From Egicoccus sp. AB-alg2 (lineage in GTDB: Bacteria > Actinomycetota > Nitriliruptoria > Nitriliruptorales > Nitriliruptoraceae): a DNA stretch of 64,000 nucleotides. Below the pieces are notes generated by a model. It was not told where the DNA came from. It worked only from the letters and a program-made list of their open reading frames with translations, and ran no database searches. Each line of letters begins with the position of its first letter. The stretch's first letter is position 1. Below are positions 48,591 through 56,744 of this stretch, one piece after another. The stretch covers positions 248,001-312,000 of the forward strand of contig NZ_JBGUAX010000002.1 in the NCBI RefSeq assembly GCF_041821065.1, read 5' to 3'. The position numbers and the translations under genes were made by a program.

Positions 48591-50107
48591 GCGACACGGC
48601 CGTGGGCAGGGAGGACGAGCTGCGGTACGCCGAGGTGCCGCGTCCGCCGCGACTCGCCGACGGCACCGTGGACCTCGACACGCTGGTCGAGCGGTGTCAG
48701 GCCGCCGCCCTGCTGGAGTCGGGCGACGGTGACGGCTGGTCCTACGTGGTGCCGCCGTCCACCGCCCGGCTGGTCGACGACGGCAGCCGTACGTGGTTCG
48801 TCGACGGCGAAGGTGGCGTGCACGACGCGGGAGCGGATCCCTTCACGGCGGTGGACGCGTGGTGCGAGCGCCTGGGGATTCGACCCACCGACCCACGTCC
48901 GACGACGCCGGGCCTGCCCGCCTTCACCGGCGGTTTCGTCGGTGCGCTGTCCTACGACCTGGGCCACCGGATCGAGGACCTGCCCCGGCGACTGGCGGAC
49001 GACCGCGGCAGCCCGGCCCTGTGGCTGCAGTTGACCGAAGTCGTGGTCGCCGTCCCGCCCGCCCGTGACCGCGTGGTGGTGGTCGGCCGCGACCTGCTCC
49101 GCCGCGGCCGCGCCGAGGCCGAGGTCCGCGAGGTGTGCCGCCGGCTGGACACCCGCTCCCGCCCCACGACCACGCCGCCCGGGACCTCGCCGCCCTCCCC
49201 CGCGACCGCGGTGTCCCCCACGACCGACGTCGCGTTGACCACCAGCCTCCACCGCGACGCCCATCTCGCCGCCGTGCGTGCCGTGTTGGAACACATCGCC
49301 GCTGGCGACGTGTTCCAGGTCAACCTGACCCAGCGCCTCACCAGCCGCTGGCCGCACGACCTGTGGCGCCTGTACCGCGCGCTGCGGCATGAGTCGCCCG
49401 CGCCGTTCGCGGCCGCCATTCCTGCGATCGGCGTGGCCTCCATCTCCCCGGAGACGTTCCTCGCCGTCGACGGTTCCCGGGTCATGACCAGGCCGATCAA
49501 GGGCACGCGGCCGCGCGCGCCCGACCCCGACCTCGACGCCGCGCTCGCCGACGACCTGGCCACCTCCGACAAGGACCGGGCGGAGAACGTCATGGTCGTC
49601 GACCTCGAGCGCAACGACCTCGGGCGCGTGTGCCGTGACGGCAGCGTGCAGGTGCCCGAGCTGGCCGTCGTCGAGGCACATCCCACCGTCTGGCACCTGG
49701 TTTCCACGGTGGTCGGCGACCTACGCGCCGACGTCGGTTACGGCGACCTGCTCCGTGCCACGTTCCCGTGCGGCTCGATCACCGGCGCGCCGAAGATCGC
49801 GGCGATGCGCATCATCGAACGGCTGGAGCAGGCCCGCCGCGGCTGGTACTGCGGCGCGGTCGGCTTCCTCTCACCGGGGGCGGCGCGCCTGTCCGTCGCG
49901 ATCCGGACCGCCACCCTGCACCCGGGCGGGCAGGTCGACTACGGCGCGGGCGGCGGGATCGTGGCGGACTCCGACCCGGACGACGAGCGTCGGGAGAGCT
50001 TCGACAAGGCCGCCGCGTTCCTGCGGGCCGTCGGGGCCCGGCGGCCGGACGGCGGCGGGCCCGGCTCGCCGGCCGTCGCCGGCCACGGACGCACGGAGCC
50101 GCGATGA
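48587..50107 (+). CDS. pabB: aminodeoxychorismate synthase component I
   Basis: A 506-residue chorismate-binding enzyme. The N-terminal region has TGGFVGALSYDLGHRIE. The catalytic half has FQVNLTQRLTSRWPHD, SPETFLAVDG, RPIKGTRPR, NVMVVDLERNDLGRVC and FPCGSITGAPKIAAMRIIE. With glutamine or ammonia it makes 4-amino-4-deoxychorismate. Anthranilate synthase TrpE and isochorismate synthases are close relatives; PIKGTRPR and neighbouring pabC favour PabB. The pabA-type amidotransferase is not beside it. GTGA overlap with the small gene before and ATGA overlap with pabC after. Confidence 0.93.
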   Translation: MSDTAVGREDELRYAEVPRPPRLADGTVDLDTLVERCQAAALLESGDGDGWSYVVPPSTARLVDDGSRTWFVDGEGGVHDAGADPFTAVDAWCERLGIRPTDPRPTTPGLPAFTGGFVGALSYDLGHRIEDLPRRLADDRGSPALWLQLTEVVVAVPPARDRVVVVGRDLLRRGRAEAEVREVCRRLDTRSRPTTTPPGTSPPSPATAVSPTTDVALTTSLHRDAHLAAVRAVLEHIAAGDVFQVNLTQRLTSRWPHDLWRLYRALRHESPAPFAAAIPAIGVASISPETFLAVDGSRVMTRPIKGTRPRAPDPDLDAALADDLATSDKDRAENVMVVDLERNDLGRVCRDGSVQVPELAVVEAHPTVWHLVSTVVGDLRADVGYGDLLRATFPCGSITGAPKIAAMRIIERLEQARRGWYCGAVGFLSPGAARLSVAIRTATLHPGGQVDYGAGGGIVADSDPDDERRESFDKAAAFLRAVGARRPDGGGPGSPAVAGHGRTEPR

Positions 50108-50982
50108 GCGCTTCCCTGCAGGTGTGGATCGGCGGTCGTCTGATGCCGGCCGAGCAGGCGACCGTGTCCGTCTTCGACCGCGGCTTCCGGAACGGCGAGG
50201 GGGTCTTCGAGACCTTCCGGGCCTACGGCGACCACGTCTTCCGCCTCGCCGGTCACGTGGACCGGGCCATCGCCGGTGCCGCCGAGCTCGGCTTCTCGCC
50301 CGGCCCTCGCGACGTGCTGTGTGCGGCGGTCGCCGACACGGCGCGCGCCAACCTCGACGCCCTCGACGGTCAGGACAGCGCGCTCCGTCTGACGGTCTCG
50401 GCCGGCAGCATCGAACCGGACTCGCCGTTCCCCGGCCGAGCCGTCGGCGAGCCGACGATCGTGGTCACCTCGCACCGGCTGCAGCTGGACCCGCGACGCA
50501 CCGAGGTGGGCCTGCGGGCGATCACGGTCCCGATGGCGCGGGAGCTGCCGCACGTGAAGGCGGTCTCCTACCTGGTGGCCGTGACGGCCAAGCGCCGCGC
50601 CCGCGAGGAAGGCGCCGACGAGGCCCTTTTGACCAGCCCGTCCGGCGAGGTCCTCGAAGGGGCCAGCTCGAACCTGTTCGCCGTGGTCGACGGGGTCCTC
50701 GTCACCCCGCCGACGGACGCGGGCCTGCTCGCCGGCGTGACCCGGCAGGTCGTCCTGGAGGTCGCCGAACGGTTCGGCATCCCGGTGGAGGCCCGGACGC
50801 TGACGGCCGACGGGCTGGCTGCTGCCGACGAGGCGTTCCTGACGGCGACGACCCGCGAGGTGGTGCCCCTGGTCGCGGTGGACGGGCGGCCGCTGGGCGA
50901 CGGACGCCCGGGGCCGCTGACCGCCCGGCTGGTCGCCGGCTACCGGCAGGCCGTGGCCGACGAGCGCGCCGCCGCCCGCTGA
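50104..50982 (+). CDS. pabC: aminodeoxychorismate lyase (class IV PLP enzyme)
   Basis: A 292-residue class IV PLP enzyme. It has VSVFDRGFRNGEGVFETFRAY, with the Arg and Glu typical of the fold, HVKAVSYLVAVTAKRRA with the PLP lysine, and EALLTSPSGEVLEGASSNLF. PabC releases pyruvate from aminodeoxychorismate to form 4-aminobenzoate for folate. A branched-chain or D-amino-acid transaminase is the alternative, less likely beside pabB. ATG overlaps the pabB stop. Confidence 0.88.
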   Translation: MSASLQVWIGGRLMPAEQATVSVFDRGFRNGEGVFETFRAYGDHVFRLAGHVDRAIAGAAELGFSPGPRDVLCAAVADTARANLDALDGQDSALRLTVSAGSIEPDSPFPGRAVGEPTIVVTSHRLQLDPRRTEVGLRAITVPMARELPHVKAVSYLVAVTAKRRAREEGADEALLTSPSGEVLEGASSNLFAVVDGVLVTPPTDAGLLAGVTRQVVLEVAERFGIPVEARTLTADGLAAADEAFLTATTREVVPLVAVDGRPLGDGRPGPLTARLVAGYRQAVADERAAAR

Positions 50983-50987
50983 GTTCC

Positions 50988-51003
50988 CGCGGGTCGACCC
51001 GCG
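50988..51003. terminator. palindrome after pabC
   Basis: CGCGGGTCGACCCGCG is a perfect 16-base palindrome six bases after the pabC stop. A 6-base-pair stem with a TCGA loop could act as terminator; no T run follows. Confidence 0.4.
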
Positions 51004-51167
51004 CGCGGTCCGGCGTTCGTCGGCCGTGGACGCGCGACGAGTGGACGCCTGTCTACACTCCGCGCGCTTCCGGTCCGGAAGCACGGGGGCGAGCAGTGCC
51101 CGGCGACGCCGGTCGGAGAGGCGGCGCCGTCCGCCCCCGTCACGAATCTCGACGAAGAGGGCATCCC

Positions 51168-52982
51168 TTGTCGACGCACACCTCCACCGGGCTGTGCCCG
51201 GAGCCGGGGGCGGGCGGCATCCGGCGCGGTTCCCGTGCCACCCTGCTGCTCGTCCTGCTGTTGTCATTGACCCTGGCCACCAGCGGGCTCGCCCAGGCCA
51301 AGCCCGCTGGCACCCCCGGTCACGACGCCAAGACCTTCGAACTGACCATCATGGGCACGACCGACATCCACGGTCATGTCTGGGACTGGGACTACTTCGC
51401 GGACGCGCCGTTCTCCAGCGCCCGCGGTCTCGCGCACCTCTCGACGCTCGTCAACGAGGTCCGTGCCGAGCGCGGCGCCGAGCGCACCCTGCTGCTGGAC
51501 AACGGTGACTTCCTGCAGGGCAACCAGCTCGCGTACTACTACGCCGAGGTCGAGCGCGACACCGGCATGACCGACAACCCGATCGCGGCCGCCATGAACC
51601 ACATGGGCTTCGACGCGACGTCGGTCGGCAACCACGAGTTCAACTACGGGCTGGACTTCCTCGACGGCTTCATCGAGCAGGCCGACTTCCCGCTGCTGTC
51701 GGCCAACACCTACCACCACGGCACGCAGGACCCGGCCTACGAGCCCTACACCATCCGCCGCGTCAACGTGCCGGGCCACAAGCCCGTCGACGTCGGCATC
51801 ATCGGGTTCACCCCGCCGGGCGTCGCCATCTGGGACCAGCGCCACGTCGAGGGTGTGCTCGAGTTCGGTGACATCGTCGAGTCGGCCAAGCGCTTCGTAC
51901 CCGAACTGGCGCGCAAGACCGACCTGGTCGTCGCCGTTGCCCACTCCGGGCTGACCAGCCGTTCCAGCTACGGCCCGGAGCTGCCGCTGGAGAACGCCGC
52001 CACCGAGCTGGCCCAGGAGGTCGCCGGCCTCGACGCGATCCTGGTCGGGCACACGCACGTGTCGATCCCCGAGCGCTTCATTGCGAACGACGTCACCGGC
52101 GAGCAGGTGCTGGTCACCCAGCCCCAGCAGCACGGCCGCCAGCTGTCCGTGATGGACTTCACGCTGCGCCTCGAGCGCGGTCAGTGGACCGTCGCGCACA
52201 AGGGCTCGCACGTGCGCAACGCGACCAGCGTCGCCCCGGACCCGGCGATCCTCGACCTCACCCGCGAGGCGCACGAGACGACGGTCGCCTACGTCAACAC
52301 GCCGATCGGGACCTCGACCGGCGAGTGGTCGAGTCGCGAGTCGGTCTACCGCGACACCCCGATCATGGACCTCATCCACACCGCGCAGATCGGTGAGGTC
52401 GAGGCCCGGCTCGAGGCGCTCGGCGGCCCGGACCTGCCGGTGCTGTCGATCGCGGCGCCGTTCACCCGCGACGCCTTCATCCCGGCCGGCCAGGTGACGA
52501 TCCGCAACGTCGCCAGCGCCTACATCTACGACAACACGCTGCTGGCGGTCGAACTCACCGGCGCCCAGATCGCCGACTTCCTGGAGTACTCCGCGAAGTA
52601 CTTCCAGACGCCGTCGAGCTGGCCGGTCGACCCGGAGACCATCCTCCAGGCCAACAACGAGCCGCACTACAACTACGACATCATCGGTGGGCTGACCTAC
52701 GACGTCGACGTCGCCAAGCCGGTCGGCGAGCGCATCCAGAACCTGCAGTTCGAGGGTGCGCCGCTCGACCCGGAGCAGCGCTTCGCGGTCGCCATCAACA
52801 ACTACCGCCAGTCGGGCGGCGGCGGGTTCCCGCACGTCACGACCGCGCCGGTGCTCCTCGACGAGCAGCGCGAGGTCCGGCAGCTGATCATCGACTACGT
52901 GTCCGACGTCGGTGTCATCGACCCCGAGGAGATCTTCGAGGACTCCTGGCGTCTGGTCCACGACGGCACGCCGCTCGACTGA
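51168..52982 (+). CDS. secreted CpdB-like 2',3'-cyclic-nucleotide phosphodiesterase / nucleotidase
   Basis: A 604-residue exported phosphoesterase. Residues about 22-45 are a signal peptide (TLLLVLLLSLTLATSGLAQA). The N-terminal metallophosphatase domain has MGTTDIHGHVWDWDYF, LLDNGDFLQGN, SVGNHEFNYGLDFL, VAVAHSGL and ILVGHTHVSI, all metal ligands. The C-terminal 5'-nucleotidase domain has SIAAPFTRDAF, NTLLAVELTGAQIADFLEYSA and NYRQSGGGGFP, the substrate-stacking region. It scavenges phosphate from nucleotides outside the cell. TTG with AGAGGG upstream is the only start before the signal peptide. TACACT at 51054 is a likely -10. Confidence 0.9.
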   Translation: MSTHTSTGLCPEPGAGGIRRGSRATLLLVLLLSLTLATSGLAQAKPAGTPGHDAKTFELTIMGTTDIHGHVWDWDYFADAPFSSARGLAHLSTLVNEVRAERGAERTLLLDNGDFLQGNQLAYYYAEVERDTGMTDNPIAAAMNHMGFDATSVGNHEFNYGLDFLDGFIEQADFPLLSANTYHHGTQDPAYEPYTIRRVNVPGHKPVDVGIIGFTPPGVAIWDQRHVEGVLEFGDIVESAKRFVPELARKTDLVVAVAHSGLTSRSSYGPELPLENAATELAQEVAGLDAILVGHTHVSIPERFIANDVTGEQVLVTQPQQHGRQLSVMDFTLRLERGQWTVAHKGSHVRNATSVAPDPAILDLTREAHETTVAYVNTPIGTSTGEWSSRESVYRDTPIMDLIHTAQIGEVEARLEALGGPDLPVLSIAAPFTRDAFIPAGQVTIRNVASAYIYDNTLLAVELTGAQIADFLEYSAKYFQTPSSWPVDPETILQANNEPHYNYDIIGGLTYDVDVAKPVGERIQNLQFEGAPLDPEQRFAVAINNYRQSGGGGFPHVTTAPVLLDEQREVRQLIIDYVSDVGVIDPEEIFEDSWRLVHDGTPLD

Positions 52983-53001
52983 GCCGAAGCACGTGACGGT
53001 C

Positions 53002-53031
53002 GGCGGGGTGGCCTTCGGTGGCCACCCCGCC
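53002..53031 (+). terminator. terminator of the CpdB-like gene
   Basis: GGCGGGGTGGCC and GGCCACCCCGCC form a perfect 12-base-pair stem with a 6-base loop, followed by ACCGTTTCT. It lies 19 bases after the stop codon. Confidence 0.85.
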
Positions 53032-53327
53032 ACCGTTTCTCGACGGTTTCACGTCCCCCGCCGGTGTCCGCGTCTGGCGTCGCGCGTCGCTACCGAACCG
53101 GGGAAGCCGAGTGGGCCGTTTCGTTCTCCACGTCTCCACGGTGCTGCACCTCGTCGCCCAGGAGAGCGAGATAGCACCCACCCATCACCTGCTCGCGCCG
53201 ACCCTGCTGCATTCCGCAGACACTGTCGATGCTGCACGCGGCGGTGCACCGCGTCCAAGGGCGAGTTGCCCGCCGAACGCGCCCTTGAACGCGCTGCAGG
53301 CCGATTCGGGAGACGACCTCGGATGAC
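53032..53327. other. gene-free region between two terminators
   Basis: About 300 bases with slightly lower GC than the neighbours, enclosed by the terminators of two convergent genes. No open frame has a recognisable domain or a ribosome-binding site. No repeat or RNA structure was recognised. It may be remnant sequence. Confidence 0.5.
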
Positions 53328-53358
53328 GGGAGGGGCGACGGGCGCCGTCGCCCCTCCC
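53328..53358 (-). terminator. terminator of the LVIVD gene
   Basis: GGGAGGGGCGACGG and CCGTCGCCCCTCCC form a perfect 14-base-pair stem with a 3-base loop, eight bases beyond the stop codon of the minus-strand gene. Confidence 0.85.
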
Positions 53359-53366
53359 GCGGCGGT

Positions 53367-54851
53367 CTAGCGTTGCAGGCGCAACACGTAGAGCCCGGAG
53401 TTCCGGTCCGAGGCGAGGACCAGGTCACCGTCGAGCGCCACGCCCCAGACGCTGGTGTCGTTGCCCGGTCGCTCGCCTGGCCCGATCGGGTTCGGGTTCG
53501 GCGTCGGCGTCTTCCACTGGGCGACGAAGGTCGGCTCCCCGCCGTTGCGGATCCCGGCGATGTCCACGGCGACGATGCCCTCGGCGTACCACGAGAAGAA
53601 CACCGTGTTGCCGCGCACCTTCGGGTCGTGGACCGTGTAGTCGTTCGGCCCGGGCGGCGGGAGCTGGCGCGTCGTCGGCAGCTCGAAGTCGGCCAGATGC
53701 ACCGGCTCGGTCGGGTTCGAGATGTCGTAGAAGCGCGGATAGCCCCACGCCTGCTCGCGGACGAGTTCGCCATCGGCGTCGTACTGGGGCGCGACGGAGA
53801 AGTCCTCCTCGGTCTGGATGAGGACGTTGCCGCCCTGCGCCAACCAGGCGGAATGGGCGTTGCCCTCGTCCTCGGGGCGGTACAGGTCGCCGGTGTTGCC
53901 CTCGTACACGGGGTTGGCGGGGTCACGGAGATCGAGGATCACGGTCCCCATGTCCCAGTACGACAGGTAGGCGCGACGCCCGTCGCCGATGACGGAGTGC
54001 ACGAAGTTCAGGCCCTTGCCGTCGAAGATGTCGATGCCGAGTTCCTCGGTGATCCCCCACTCGGAGATCCGCACCGGCTCGCCCGGCTCGGAGACGTCGA
54101 AGACCATGAAGTCCTTCTCGGCTCCCCGTGTGGCGTACTCCGCGTAGATGGCGGCGGTGTAGACGTAGGCGGCGTTCGGGCGCGCCTCCAGCCAGAGCTC
54201 GTGAACGCCGTACGGGCTGTCCGTCGGCACGAGCGCCAGCTCCACCGGGTCGGTGGGGTCGGAGACGTCATAGACGCCGAACCCACGGAAGGCGTCCGAG
54301 CTGAGCGAACAGGGCTGGAACGAGACGGCCGCGAGGTCACCGCGGAAATGGCGGGTGTTGACGCGCTGGACGATCACCTTCTCGGTCCAGGTGCCGGCCA
54401 GCTCCGGGTTGCTCTCGGCGTCGGCGAATCGGGACAGCGGCGTCGGGTTCGCCGGGTCGCGCAGACTGACGGCTTCGACGCCGCTGGACCGGCAGCCCGC
54501 GCGCCAGCTCGCGAGGTACGCGACCCGCTTGTGCGCCCACACGTCGGCGATCGAGTTCTGGGGGTCGTAGTTACCGAGCGTCACGAACTCCCCGGCGTCG
54601 GCTGCCATCGCGGGCATGGGCCCTGGTTCACCGGGCTCTGCGTCGGGGTCGAAGTCGGCGGCGGCGTCACCCTTGTCCATGGTGTCGCCGGGGCCGAGGT
54701 GGGCGGCGGCCGGGTTGCAGGCGAAGAAACTGGTGTCGTGTGCACACGCCAGCTCGTGGGCGTGCAGCAGCGGCGTGACCGTGAGGGTGAAGGCCACCGC
54801 TGCCACCAACAGCAGGTAGCGGTGGACGCGGCCAATGGATCTGGACGGCAT
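53367..54851 (-). CDS. secreted LVIVD-repeat beta-propeller protein
   Basis: A 494-residue exported protein. Residues about 8-32 form a signal peptide (YLLLVAAVAFTLTVTPLLHA). Repeats of the LVIVD type run through it: GVYDVSDPTDPVELALV, MVFDVSEPGEPVRISEW, VILDLRDPANPVYEGN and FYDISNPTEPVHLADF, each with the DxSxPxxPV core. It probably folds as a beta-propeller outside the cell. Such proteins are common but have no proven role. Four cysteines (two in ACAHDTSFFAC, plus AGCRSSG and FQPCSLSS) could form disulfides. It is monocistronic. Confidence 0.88.
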   Translation of the reverse strand: MPSRSIGRVHRYLLLVAAVAFTLTVTPLLHAHELACAHDTSFFACNPAAAHLGPGDTMDKGDAAADFDPDAEPGEPGPMPAMAADAGEFVTLGNYDPQNSIADVWAHKRVAYLASWRAGCRSSGVEAVSLRDPANPTPLSRFADAESNPELAGTWTEKVIVQRVNTRHFRGDLAAVSFQPCSLSSDAFRGFGVYDVSDPTDPVELALVPTDSPYGVHELWLEARPNAAYVYTAAIYAEYATRGAEKDFMVFDVSEPGEPVRISEWGITEELGIDIFDGKGLNFVHSVIGDGRRAYLSYWDMGTVILDLRDPANPVYEGNTGDLYRPEDEGNAHSAWLAQGGNVLIQTEEDFSVAPQYDADGELVREQAWGYPRFYDISNPTEPVHLADFELPTTRQLPPPGPNDYTVHDPKVRGNTVFFSWYAEGIVAVDIAGIRNGGEPTFVAQWKTPTPNPNPIGPGERPGNDTSVWGVALDGDLVLASDRNSGLYVLRLQR

Positions 54852-55014
54852 GGGTGCCTCGTTCGCCGATGACAGTGACCGGCCGAGTCAAGCCGCCCGA
54901 GCGACAGGATCAGTCCGAAAGGCGCATACCGCACGTGGCCATTCCGGGCCCGCTCTTTCGTGCCACGCCCGCAGGGCCATGGTGACGGAGACCCGAGGCG
55001 CGCGGTGAGCCGGT

Positions 55015-55674
55015 TCAGCGGGGGGTGAGGCGGCTGAGGCGCAGGCCGACGTGAGCCTTGTGGCGCTTGTTCACGGCGATGATCACCGCTGTCAGCCCCT
55101 CGAGCGGCGCGGCGAGCCGCAGCGCGCCGGCCGGATACGACCGCACCCCGTCGATCCGGTTCGCCAACGTCGCCACGGCGTCGACGGCCTCGGTGTCGTC
55201 GCCGAACACCGGGACATCGTCCTCGAGCGGCGTGTCGAGGCGCTTGAGTGCGGTCGACGAGACGCTGTGGAACGCGGCGGTCATCCGGGCGCCCGGCAGC
55301 CTGGCGGCGCAGGCCTGCGCGACACTGCCTTCGGCGACGGGTTCGTTGTAGGGACCGTGTGCGTCGAAGGCCAGGGGGTTGACGGCGCTCACGACGATCC
55401 GGCCCTCGACGGCCGGGGCCAGCGGCTCCAGCACCGCATCCAGCCCCTCGTACGGGACGGCCAGCACGACCACCGGCGCTTCGCAGGCGCCCAGGTTGTC
55501 GACGCCGACGACCTGTCCGGCGGCGTCCGGCAGCTCTGCGCGCAGCTCGTCGGCCGCCGCCTGCCCGCGCGACGCGTCCCGCGATCCGAGCCGCACGTCG
55601 ACGCCCGCCACCAGCCAGCGGCGCGCCAGACCGCGGCCGAGGGCCCCGGTGCCACCGACGATCCCGACCTCCAC
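55015..55674 (-). CDS. NADPH-dependent F420 reductase (NpdG-like)
   Basis: A 219-residue Rossmann-fold reductase. VGIVGGTGALGRGLARRW is the NADP-binding loop, followed by VRLGSRDASRGQAAADEL with the Arg that binds the NADP 2'-phosphate. The rest has VVLAVPYEGL, VVSAVNPL and AAFHSVSSTAL. NpdG transfers hydride between NADPH and F420, supplying reduced F420 to enzymes such as the LLM-type oxidoreductase of this window. GTG at 55674 has GGAGG six bases upstream. A plain oxidoreductase with the same fold is the alternative. Confidence 0.85.
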   Translation of the reverse strand: MEVGIVGGTGALGRGLARRWLVAGVDVRLGSRDASRGQAAADELRAELPDAAGQVVGVDNLGACEAPVVVLAVPYEGLDAVLEPLAPAVEGRIVVSAVNPLAFDAHGPYNEPVAEGSVAQACAARLPGARMTAAFHSVSSTALKRLDTPLEDDVPVFGDDTEAVDAVATLANRIDGVRSYPAGALRLAAPLEGLTAVIIAVNKRHKAHVGLRLSRLTPR

Positions 55675-55802
55675 GCTGACCTCCTCGAGTTCCGACGCGC
55701 CGGCGCAGGCTGCCACACCAGCCGCCCGCATGCCGCACCCGGGCCCCACGTGCCGCAGCCCGGCCCCGCAAACCCGCACCCGGGCCTCGCATGCGGCGCC
55801 GC

Positions 55803-55808
55803 TAGACT
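55803..55808 (+). promoter_or_regulatory. -10 box of the hydrolase-nadB operon
   Basis: TAGACT matches the -10 seen before PiT. It lies 91 bases before the hydrolase start. No good -35 is visible. The sequence before it is full of CCGCACCCGGGCC-like imperfect repeats (55727-55797). Confidence 0.4.
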
Positions 55809-55898
55809 CCGTCGCGGTCCGCGGTGGTTCCTCGCCGGGACCGTCACGGGGCGGCCGGTGACCGCCCCGTCGTCTCGTCCAGCGGCAACGGAGGGCAG

Positions 55899-56744
55899 GT
55901 GACGAGCTCCCCCGACGCTCAGTTGCGCTGGCACCGAACGACGTTGGAGGGCCGCGTCGCCGTCTACGGCGAGGCCGGTGACGGCCCGCCGCTGGTCTTC
56001 CTGCACGGCTGGGGCCTGTCGGCCCGTTCCTACGCCCGCGCCCTGCCAGGCATCGCCGCCAGCGGCTGGCGGGTGCTCGCGCCGGCCCTGCCCGGCTTCG
56101 GCCGCAGCGACGCCCTGCCGGGCGAGTACACCTTCGAGAAGCTGGCCAACTGGGTCGACGACCTGCTCGACCACGCGGGCGTCGAGGAACCGGCCGCGCT
56201 GGTCGGGCACTCGTTCGGCGGTGGCGTGGCGACCGCGACGGCCTGGTACCACCCCGAGCGCGCCCGGTCGCTGACGCTCGTGAACTCCATCGGCGGCTCG
56301 GTGTGGAAGACCGGCGGACGCGCCGACCGGCTGCTGGCCGAGCGACCGCTGTGGGACTGGGGGCTCCGCCTGCCCCGCGAGTTCGGGCGGCGCGACTACC
56401 GGCGGGTGCTGCCGGTGGTGCTGCGCGATCTCGTCGGCAACGCCGTCACCAACCCCGCGGCGGTGTGGCGGGCCGGCGAACTGGCCCGCAACGCCGACCT
56501 GCGCGAGGAACTCGCCACCCTGGCCGCGCGCGGCCTGCCGGTGACGATCCTGTGGGGCTCGGCCGACAAGGTGGTCCCGGAGGCGACCTTCCTGGCGATG
56601 TGCGACGCGGCGGGCGCACCGGGCGACATCGTGACCGACGCCGGCCACTCCTGGCTGCTCGCCGACCCGGACGGGTTCGGGGAGTTGCTGACGAACTCCC
56701 TCACGGTCCGGCGCACCCTCTCCGAACGCACGCGAGCCTCATGA
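55899..56744 (+). CDS. alpha/beta-hydrolase
   Basis: A 281-residue hydrolase. LVFLHGWGLSARSYARAL holds the oxyanion-hole HGW, GHSFGGGVATATAWYHP the nucleophile serine, ILWGSADKVVP the acid, and DAGHSWLLADPDGF the catalytic histidine. Substrate is unknown; esterase, lactonase or thioesterase are possible. GTG has GGAGGG upstream. Its stop overlaps the nadB ATG, giving an operon without evident metabolic link. Confidence 0.9.
   Translation: MTSSPDAQLRWHRTTLEGRVAVYGEAGDGPPLVFLHGWGLSARSYARALPGIAASGWRVLAPALPGFGRSDALPGEYTFEKLANWVDDLLDHAGVEEPAALVGHSFGGGVATATAWYHPERARSLTLVNSIGGSVWKTGGRADRLLAERPLWDWGLRLPREFGRRDYRRVLPVVLRDLVGNAVTNPAAVWRAGELARNADLREELATLAARGLPVTILWGSADKVVPEATFLAMCDAAGAPGDIVTDAGHSWLLADPDGFGELLTNSLTVRRTLSERTRAS

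Noticed and set aside
53018-53326. A 102-codon open frame in the gap between CpdB and the LVIVD gene
   Set aside because: It starts inside the CpdB terminator hairpin, has no ribosome-binding site and no recognisable domain or helix pattern.
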